DNA of 64,000 nt, from NCBI GenBank assembly GCA_038373865.1, contig JAXGGA010005183.1, positions 16,519 through 80,518 on the forward strand, in the 5' to 3' direction. Made by a program: the position numbers and the translations under genes. The notes below the pieces were generated by a model. The model was not told the origin of the DNA, did not search any database, and saw only the letters and a program-made list of their open reading frames with translations. Shown piece after piece: positions 10,807 through 20,500 of the stretch (positions are counted from its first letter, which is position 1; every line of letters begins with the position of its first letter). Source of the stretch: Uloborus plumipes (lineage: Eukaryota > Arthropoda > Arachnida > Araneae > Uloboridae).

Positions 10807-12436
10807 GTCCCTTTTTAGGGACGGTCCAAAAAGTGGGTCTGAATTTTCCAAAAATGAACATTTCAAAAAAATAATTGTGGTCAATTATTACTTTGGTATT
10901 GTTTCAATTCATTATTAACAGATTGCAGCACGCAACCATTGTAAAGTGTGTTCTGTAGCCGTTTTATTATGATCTTTATCAAGAATTGCATCGTCCACAA
11001 TCTCAAGAACAAAAAGCTAAGTTTTTACAATTATTAACAAGTAAATCTATCTGTGCTTGATATATGTGCTACTTTGATAGATGTTTTAGTTTAACTTTTT
11101 TTTCAATTTCGTAAATTTTAATTTTTTTATGGATTTTATAGCAATTTAAGAACGTCCCTAAAAAGGGACGCTAGGCACCAAAGGCTGCATTGTTTAACCG
11201 TGGCTAATTTCCTTCTTAGAATCTATAATTTATCTCAAAAGAAGTTAGTAAATGTTTTTAGACTAAAAAATAGATCATATTTTTTATTTAAAAAGTCTAA
11301 TTAATTAAACTAATTAATATATAAGTTTAATTAAAATTTTCTTAAATATTTTATCATTTATTATTATTATTATTATTATTATTTGAAATTACGAAAAATA
11401 CTCAAATTGTCTAAGAAAGCTATTTCAAAAATGTAATTCTTTAAAACACTAATTATTTGTTGCATTTAATTACTTTTTCATAATGCATTTAGGTGTTTTT
11501 TATTGTTTAGTCTGACTGTTGAAGAAGCCCTAAGCTGTTTCAGAAGCTTAGCACTTCACCTTGATGAAGAATTCAAGGATTGCATATGCGTTTTTTGTTT
11601 GGGAAGGGGAGGGGCAGTGGTTGCAGATTTAATTTCAGAATTCCCTGAGCATGGCAATTTTGATCTCTACTGTGACAATTTATTTACTTCCCTTGCGCTC
11701 CTACTTGATAATTTGTCTCAGAAAGGTTTTGTGCAAGAATCGGATTGAGAAATGCCTATTAGCTAAAAAAGTAACGTTGTTAAAAAAAGAAAAGAGAGGA
11801 AGTTTTGAAAAAAAGTCGATGACAGGTAAAATTATATTACGTTGGTTCGGTGGAATAATACCAATGTCGTAACTATTGCATCCAATTTTCGTGGAGTTTA
11901 ATCCTATAGCAAAGGCTAAGAGACTGTTCAATAGCAAAAAGAATGTAATTAAAATTGATGAACCAAATACGGTTGCTCAGTACAATCGTTGCATGGGGGG
12001 AACAGATCCCATACATCAAAATATTTGGGAGTTACTGATTTTTGATCCAATCTAAAAATTTTTGGTTGCCGCTCTTCATTTTTATTTTAGAAGCCGCTGT
12101 ACAGAATGCATTGGAGCTCAAAAGTACCGGATTGAAATAGGTTTTTTGGGGAAAGTTGTTTTTTGCTTTAAATAAGACTCGGGTAAGATGTGCCCATTGA
12201 AGTAAAAAAGCTTATCGGAAATGCAGCAAATGCAATGTAGGTTTGTACAACAAATGTTTTGCTGACTTTCATACTCAACAACACCAATATTTCCTTCTTC
12301 TCTGAATCTACTTCCCAGTTTATGTTAATTTCTGCTTTTATTTCTTCTTATAAAATGTCTTTTTTATCGAACCCAGAAAAAAAATTTGGTAAAAAAAGTA
12401 TGTACCCTCTGGTGCCTAGCGTCCCTTTTTAGGGAC
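10807..12436. repeat. Three copies of the palindrome GTCCC(T/A)5GGGAC
   Basis: GTCCCTTTTTAGGGAC stands at 10807-10822 and 12421-12436, and its complement at 11154-11169. All are embedded in the longer word GCCTAGCGTCCC or its complement. The outer two sit near the element ends and the inner one before the transposase region. Subterminal transposase binding sites are a plausible role. Confidence 0.7.
11503..12310 (+). pseudogene. piggyBac transposase pseudogene (frameshifted)
   Basis: Three frames in succession match piggyBac (DDE_Tnp_1_7) features. The first (11503-11748) has a GRGGAVVADL stretch and DLYCDNLFTSLALL, which contains the catalytic-core CDN-FTS motif. The second (about 11720-11870) has KNRIEKCLLAKK. 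The third (about 11870-12130) has VAQYNRCMGGTDP followed by WLPLFIFILEAAVQNALEL. A Cys-rich tail with RCAHC...CSKCNVGLY..KCFADFHT follows at about 12190-12290 and matches the C-terminal zinc-binding domain, with an in-frame TGA. The N-terminal third is not recognisable. The gene is dead, with at least two frameshifts plus stops. Confidence 0.85.
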
Positions 12437-12569
12437 GATTTTTCTTTTTTAAATAAAAAAATAGTTTTTACATAATATTTTTTAAATTATTTTTCCTGTC
12501 CATTAAACACCATTTGTAACCAGTATACAAAATATCTTTGAAAAAAAATGTCAGGCATTAATGGGTTAA

Positions 12570-13606
12570 ATATATTTCTGGGCCCAGTCAGTAAGCCTTC
12601 AATGAAGAAAATGTCAGTATCCTGGCGCAAAAAGAAAAAAAAAAAATGCCGATCTCCTGGCATTATTTTTAAAGCACTGGTAATAAATACATCTAGTAGA
12701 GTAGAAGGATTTATTTCCAAAACATTAGTTTGAAAACAAAGATTATGATTAAAAAAAAGCTAAAATTGGCAAACGATAAATAGAAAAATGTAGCAGACGA
12801 ATAATTCTGTTACTTTTAGTTATTTATTTGTTGTTGTTCACATGAATCTTTTAAAAGTAGATCTTTCGGTTATAAAATTTTTAACTTTAACTTTACACGA
12901 ATAGGTAAGTGAATTTACTATATATTTCTGAGGTAGAAAATCTAAAGGACCACTTTTCAGAATTAAGTAAATTTGAGCCTAGAAATAAGCAGTTTTTTTT
13001 TTAAGGTTACTGTAAAACTATTTCACAGATAATGAGGAGGTAACTTTTTTGTATAAATATAATCACAGTGTGTTTGGCTAGCTTAAAGAAAATTATACCT
13101 ATAGAAGTATATATATATATTACTAAATAACTGCTCTTTATCCAGAGTGTAAGTTATTCTGAGTGAACAATATGGAACAACCTATGTAAAGGGACTGGGA
13201 TTTAAAGAAATGCCTCCGCTTTTATCGGTGTCCGTTAAGTGAGGTTTTAAATAGATTTTGTTTGGTCAAGCAATAACATTTTTTTAAATTTTAAAATATG
13301 TTTTGATTCATACAATTTCTTTATTATTGTTGAAAAATTTTTGATAACCAGATGATAAAAATTGTTTTGTTATTCTCTTAGCGCTTCTTGTCAAAAATTT
13401 GACCGTTTTTAGGGGTGTAACACACTTAATGTGAGTTCCCTCTGTTTTTCTCTGAATAAGTTCCTAGCAAAAAGTAAGTACAATTATAAAAAAAAAGCAT
13501 TTTTATTTTTATAGAATTTGTGTTGGAAAATGTCAGGTTTTTGGCGAATTACCCCTAAATGCTCATATCGCTGTACAATTCTTCATATGTTTTTTTTTTC
13601 TTTTAG
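12570..13606. other. Intron 1 of paralog 1, 3' part
   Basis: AT-rich DNA with a (TA)n run at about 13110 and a pyrimidine tract ending TTTTCTTTTAG at 13606, the 3' splice site before the start-codon exon. Nothing else is supportable. Confidence 0.45.
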
Positions 13607-13667
13607 AAATTTTGATGATTATTGCATCTATACAAGAAAATATAAAATAGGATCCTCCAAACAAGCC

Positions 13668-13827
13668 ATGGATACAACGAAAGTTATCACTGTAGGCAGC
13701 AAATCTTATCGTCCACTGCTGGATGAACACTTAACACCAGAAGATATCGAGAAGGCTCGTGTAGAATTAAATGAAACAGAATCTAGCAGAGCAGAAGCCC
13801 TGAAGAAAGTAAAAGAAAGGCTAAAAG
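13668..13827 (+). CDS. Paralog 1, coding exon 1
   Basis: This exon encodes residues 1-53 plus one base. The leader part of the exon starts at 13607 after TTTTCTTTTAG. The donor is AAAAG|GTAAAT. It differs from the paralog 2 exon at three residues. Confidence 0.9.
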
Positions 13828-16800
13828 GTAAATATTTTTTTAAAAATATATTTCTTGCAGGGGCACGGAGTTGAGGGAAAAATCACAGACTCCGATCCCG
13901 ACTCCTCTTCTCCGAAAATTTTAAACTTTCAACTCCCGACCATGACCCCTTTATCCCAAAATCAATCCGACTTCAACTCCGTAACCCTGATTCCGAATGC
14001 ATTGTTTAATTCGCGCAATATGGAAATGAGATCCCAGGAAATGAGAAACAACTGCAGTGGCCGTCGCTTATAAGAATCAGGTTTGTCCTAAGCAGTTCAA
14101 TTCAATAAAGTGGCTGATTCAGTAAAGCGGCTGATTCATTGAATCTAGAATTTGTTCTGTTTTTAGTGATTTGATTCATTAAAGCGGCTGATTCAATTAC
14201 CAGTGATTCAACTGTCGTTCACTGTATACAATAGTCTCCAAATCATTTTCTAATACGGTATTTTTAATTTAATCTATATCTAATATATAGAGTCTTAGGG
14301 ACATTTCTTGAGCTTATGTTTTTTAGAGAGTAAGTTGCGTAATCAAAAATAAAACACCTGAAAATATTTGTTGTGAAAGAGGAAAAATTGGAAAAATCAA
14401 AAGAAAAAATGGAAAAAAATCAAAACTAGATATCAAGCTTTGTTACTTTCTACAGCAATAATTTATTAATTAAAATGGTTCACACACAATCAGACGTCAA
14501 ATGAAATAAATCAAAGTTGGGGAAGGGAAATTAGCTGCGTTATATTTTCTGATGACTGGTATGCCTACAGAGTGGTGTAAAGGGAAAAGCCCTTGGCCTC
14601 TCACGTCCAAAGGCGTAGGATCAAAACTGACTCCAGTCGGTGGATTTTTAAAATGCAAAAAATCGACAGCGTCCATGTCATATGATTATGCACCATGTTA
14701 AAGATCCCTCGAGTACTCATTTGGCACATGAGTAACTCTTGGAAAAATTAGAATCCTAGTGCAGTTCGCATCGAATAAAGCCGAGTTGCCTCCATCTATA
14801 GTGAGGAAGCTGGGCGTCAAAATTCTCTTGGCAATTACCTTCTCCGATAGTGGTGCCCCATGAAAGAACGATTGCCGTTTTCTGGGAGTGCACCAGGTCT
14901 GCAAATGGTTAGCAGCCAATACGCAGCCCTGTTTAGAACAAACAAACATGATGACTAGTATATTTACATGAGCATCAGCTGCAACGATCTGAGGACTCTT
15001 AAAGTTAGGAAGGTAAAGAAGTATATTAATAAGTTGCTTATTGTTTTTGAGAAAAAAATCCTGAATTTTGTCCATAGTGTAACCTAGAAATTGAACCTTA
15101 TTTGTATTTTTTAAAACTGAAGTAATTTATTGTATTAAAACTCCATTTGATAAATTACAAAATTTGCTATTTTTCACAGGTGATGCCAGTTATACATATA
15201 GAACTGATGATGACTTTATTATTGCTTTCCTCCGTACAAGAAAATTCAATTGTGAAAAAACTTTTAAGATGATGAAAAACTACGTGAAATTCAGAGAAGA
15301 AATTCCAAGTTTCTTCCCTAATCCAACTGCCATTGAGAAGATATTGCGAACTAACATTATCAGCTTTCTTCCACACCGTGATCATCAGGGACGAGCGATC
15401 CATGTAGCCAAAATAGGTATAACTTTACTTTATCTCTGAGTTATGCATAATATCTAAACTGTTTTTTTTACACAACTTATTGATGTTAATTTCTGCCGCG
15501 AGCATGTCCGGCAAAAAACAGAAAAGTTTCCCGCCAAGAGCCAGTTACTTTCCTGAAATTAACCTCAAGCATTTCTTCAGAATTCAGAGATATTCTCAAC
15601 AAAATACAGTTAAAAGTGTAGAATAAGTCAGAGCTCTTTAAAAAATAAAAGATTTGTTCATAGTAAAAGGCATAAACCTTACTGATTTGTCAGGTACGTT
15701 CCTAAAGCATTCATCAAATATGGCTGAAGGTAAAGCAGCATTGCAAGCAAATACCGAATAATTTGCTCTCGGAACGCCGCTGGAAAGAAATGCTTGGCGC
15801 TTCGGAATTTTCTCAGTATAACCCTGTTAGAGACATTTCGAGAGAAAGCTAGAAATATTTATATGAGATTTTGAGTATCAAAACCTGAGCAATACATGGA
15901 TTTGCAAGAATTTTTTCCTCTCTCTTAATTTGATTATGTTTTTGGCTGTTACTATCAGGCTATATAAGGGCGATTTTCCATAAACTCGTCATTTATCATA
16001 CGGAATCTGTCCGGCATGTTTTTTTTTAAATGTTCGTATAATACTATTGCTCTAGAAATGAAATCTGAAAACTAAAAAAAAGTAAGAACTGTGTATTTTC
16101 ACTAGCGTAATATTTGCAAAACAGCATAATTTGTTACGAAACTATTCATACATGTAGACACAAATCATAGACATAATAAATAATATGGTTCACAATTAAA
16201 CAAATTAACATTCATAAAATCACTTACCAGAGGACTGTTTTCGCAGCGACCACGGTGCATACTTTCATCACAAATGGGGCTCTGAAACTAAACAAAGTGG
16301 CAGTTCTCAGCACAATTTCGACAAATTCACACTGATTATGTTAAACCTCATGCCAAAAAACATTTGCAAGAATAATAGATGTTTTTTATTGCAGCTTTGA
16401 ATTTGTGGAAATGGTTTGAAAAACTCCGGACAAAACTTACATGGCAATATTAAGTTTTAGAAATATGGTAATTAAACCTTGTTTCATAAAAAAAAATATA
16501 TAGTTGCGTTATTCTATTTTAAGATAAAAATTGCAAACATTTATATAGGGGAATGTGGGACAAAGTGAAATAGCGGGGCAAAGCTAAAACTGCATAAAAC
16601 TCCATGGAATGTGTGTAAAGAGCAAAAATGGAATTTAATAGTTCTTTAAAGGGAAATCTTGCGTGTTGCAGTGGATACCCGCACATGTGGGTATCGAGGG
16701 AAATGAGTGCGCGGACGCCCTGGCCAAAGAGGCACGTAGTCTTAACCAACCTCTCTCCACCATCACACTTGCAGATGCGAATGCAGTGGCAAGATGCAGA

Positions 16801-17472
16801 ATTTTAAACCAGGCCTTAAAGAAACCATTGATAACCGACTTCGACGTTCCTAGAAATATTACAACCACAATCGCCCGTCTCAGAACAGAACATTATAAAG
16901 GAATGAAAATGTTTCCTGACGGGACAAGGACTTATCCTTTCTGCAGGAACTGCCCAGACACCCAACTCACACCAAGACACATCTTCGAATGCCCAAGCAT
17001 TACTGCAGAGATCTTGAAACTCGGTTTGCTACCAGATAGAGATCTCCTGCAAGAGACCCTCTACAGTCCTGAGGCACCGAAGTTAGCGGCTACGGTCCTT
17101 CGGACCTTCGACAATATTTAGCACAATCCGTAGACACGACATCATCACACGACATCATCAATAGTTCTTTAGAGTGAGAAAGAAACACTTCAAATAATTA
17201 CACCCCTAGTTTGTCACGAATCAATGAAAAAAAAAAAAATGTTTTGCAATGATTCATCTTCTAAACATTCAATTTTAACATCATTCAGTGTATTACTTAC
17301 TAAATATCGCTATCCGATTGCATCGGGGTTAGAAACTAATCTGGAGAACGTTGTATTCAAGTGCTTCTTTGCATAACTAAAAAGGATTATGTTATTTTTA
17401 ATATGCTTTTATTAGTTTCACATGTGGGTTTGCTTGTATGTATGCATGTATGTATGTATGTATGTATGTATG

Positions 17473-17506
<34 letters not shown>

Positions 17507-17532
17507 TGTATGTATGTATGTATGTATGTATG

Positions 17533-17563
<31 letters not shown>

Positions 17564-20500
17564 CTCTGAATAAAAGATGAAATTCACGTTCTTTACAAAA
17601 ATAAAAGTAATATATTTAATAATATTATTAATACTAAAGGCTAAACTATATTATTACATGTTGATGTATTTATTATAAGTGTTTCAGTTGTTTATGTAAC
17701 TCTGAATAAAAGATAAAATCCATGCTCTTTGCAAATATAAAAGTAATATATTTAATACTATTATTAATACTAAAGGCTAAACCATATTACATGCTGATGT
17801 ATTATTAGTGCATGCAAACTTAGCGGGTTCAGTAGTTTTGAAAAATCTTCCTTTTAGTTTGATTAACTCTAAAAGCGTATTTCTTAGTTTTTTTTAAAAC
17901 TATATTTAGGATTAGTCATTCATGAGAACAGTAGCGATGGTTATGTGAGGCTAAGGATTGAACTCTTTTTGAGCTAGAGACACAACTTTATGACTGGTTA
18001 TGACTAAACACAGAAAAGTTACGGATATTTTTAATTTTTTGCAGGTTTGTGGAATCCCGACGAGCTGTCTGTTTACAACCTAGTAGGAATCTCGGATACC
18101 CTGACTGAATATGTTCTTCGCAATCCTGTGACACAGATTAATGGTGTGATTGCCATTTGGGACGTGGCTGAATTATCTTTTAAACAATTCTTACAATTAA
18201 GTTCACCAAAACTTGCACGGTCATTTATTAAGATGGTCCAAGTTAGTATACTGTCTTTTAACAATAATAACTGCTTTGTAATCATGTAAGGGAGCATCTG
18301 CCGTGCTAAGCGCAAAAGTGGTATCTGCAGTCGAGGTCAAACTGAGATAAAACTGTTTAACCCTCGTGGGTTCCTTGGGGTCATATGTGACCCCAATGTA
18401 ATTTCTGTTTAATATATCTTGTTAATCAACCATTTGTTTTTAATGGTATTTTGTGGCTTTTATTCTTCTAGTTTTCTATTCAAAATAATGCTATTATTGT
18501 GTTTTATTTTTCCCGAATTGCATTTTTTGCACACAAGACCCTTGAGGTCACTTCCCCAGAATGCCAAAAAAAAGAGGACGTTGCAACTTTTGTCCAAGAG
18601 AACTGGACAGAAAATGCATCGAAAAGTGTCATAAGTGTTTGAAATTCACTTGCAAAAAATCATGTTTTTCTTGTCTGTAACAGTTGTAAATAAATCTACA
18701 GTTATTGTAAGCTTTGCACTAAAATTTTAATTTTTAATGCATAAACTAAATTTTACTTTGATTGTGTCTTTTTATTTTTATTTTTTTAGCATTAAAAAGT
18801 GAGTGAACTTAAATAATGCATGTAACATTCAATAATCATAATAAATTAATTAAAGGAAGGATTGGGGTCGTTTATGACCCCAAGGGTCTGGAGTGTAACT
18901 GAAATGGGAGGGACCTAAGAGGGTTAAAGTTTTGCGACACCATGTATTTAGATGAAGCTTTTCAGATTTTTTTAAAAATATGGCCCGTTCTCAAATGACC
19001 ATACAATTTTGCATTTTGGTGAAATACGTAAATACGTTACAAAGAGTCACCTGGTGGCGAGAACTCAATTTTTTTTTTAAACGTGCAGATACGACTTTTG
19101 TGCTTACACTGTAAAAAAATCAGGAAGATTTTATGGTAAATGTTACTGTAAAATGTAGCGTTTACAGTACAGAAAATTTTTACAGTAAATTGTACCGATA
19201 AAAAAATTGCGATTGCAGCGCCAATTGATCACCATGTGACTTACTGAGCGATGCAGATGACACGTGACACCTTATTTCTACTCTCCTAATGTGTCTCATC
19301 TGGTACCGTGGATAGTAAAGCAGTGTGTAAAAATTGGTTCGATCATTGTCGTCGATCTTGCGGTTTTTAATTCTCATTTTCTCTTCCGTAAAATTTTACA
19401 GTAAACAAATATTTTACGGTAAAAATTACTGGCAACATGGATGCCAGTAACTTTTACCGTAAAAATTCAGGAAAATTTTAACAGTGTAGCACGGCAGAGT
19501 TCCGTTTAGTCTTAAGTTTGGTCTGAAGCTGTACTGAGAGCCCCCACATACCGAAACTTAAATTCCTTTGGAATCTTTCTATACAAAAAGTCTTCAACTG
19601 GTGTTTCACCGGCCCCTAAGTTTCCTTGGAGTTTTGAGAATAGTTTCACAAGAGATTATTAATTGCCTAATCAAAGAAAAGCTGTATTCGCAAAATGGAG
19701 ACGCCTGGGATCTCTTCCTCGCTACGCTGCGATTCGTGATAAAAAAAGATAATTTTTACACAATCCGTTTCATCCCGTATCCGAGAATCATTCTAATACA
19801 GCTCCTTAAGTCGCCGATATCTTTCTCGATTTTTAAGAAATTCAACTGGAATTATTTTCCTAAGTTGCCACATACACTTTTTGGCTGCAAGATTATGAAG
19901 ATTATAAACTGCTGTCTTTTGCATATGTGTATTGAAAAATTAGTTGCTTTAAATGTTCATACATTAATTAATAAACTTTCAATATCTTTATTCCATATTT
20001 TAGTATAATGTTTCTCTTGTATGCTTTCAAATTTTCTGAAAGCATTCTAAAGGTTGACGAAAACCTTTGCGTGCATGAGTCAAAAACCGGGTAATGGAAG
20101 TGAAATTTTTGAAATAAAAATCGCTTATATATTCGTAAATATAAGTGACACGTTTAGGAAATTTCATAAAATAATTGTACGTAAAAAAACTAATTTATGA
20201 AATTTAAAACTTATTCCAAGTTAGTTACGATGATGAATGATAAGAAAACTTTTTTGTGTCGTCAATTGTCGTTGGTCCTCTGCCTAAATGAATGAGAGAT
20301 TTTATTTTTTATTGAAAACTCTCAGCTGAATGTGATTTTTACTAGACAAATATTGGTCTCACGTTTTGAGAAATTCGCAAAATTGTGAATGTTTGAAGGT
20401 GTCCGAATACTGTTGGAGTCTAGAATCTAGATTATATAACCAAAAGTATTCGGATACCTTTAAGCATTCATTTTTCTGGAACAAAATATCTACTTGTCTA

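Larger units (their letters stand above)
10787..12569 (+). mobile_element. piggyBac-like transposon with TTAA target duplications
   Basis: TTAA at 10787-10790 and 12566-12569 directly abuts the inverted ends CCCATTAATGCC and GGCATTAATGGG. piggyBac elements insert at and duplicate TTAA. The interior encodes a decayed piggyBac transposase on the + strand, with three copies of the palindrome GTCCCTTTTTAGGGAC near the ends. The element lies in intron 1 of paralog 1, in the same orientation as the gene. Confidence 0.85.
17395..17820 (+). repeat. Repeat with microsatellite and tandem tail, related to 59830-60120
   Basis: The opening GCTTTTATTAGTTTCACATG and GGGTTTGCTTG, then TAACTCTGAATAAAAGAT and the stretch TACTAAAGGCTAAA, are found inverted at 59830-60120. 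The copy here has a long GTAT microsatellite and a duplicated tail. A microsatellite plus short tandem repeats inside a non-coding element recalls Helentron/DINE-type elements, but no termini were confirmed. Confidence 0.55.

Noticed and set aside
14698..15075. 125-codon minus-strand open frame
   Set aside because: No family resemblance, no splice context, and it lies in an intron of a real gene in DNA that looks like an interspersed repeat.
17361..17587. Long frames of repeated Tyr-Val-Cys-Met or Tyr-Ile-His-Thr on the two strands
   Set aside because: They are translations of the GTAT microsatellite.
19568..20008. 146-codon + strand frame in intron 3 of paralog 1
   Set aside because: The composition is that of random AT-rich DNA, with no motif and a weak start; paralog 2 has no counterpart.
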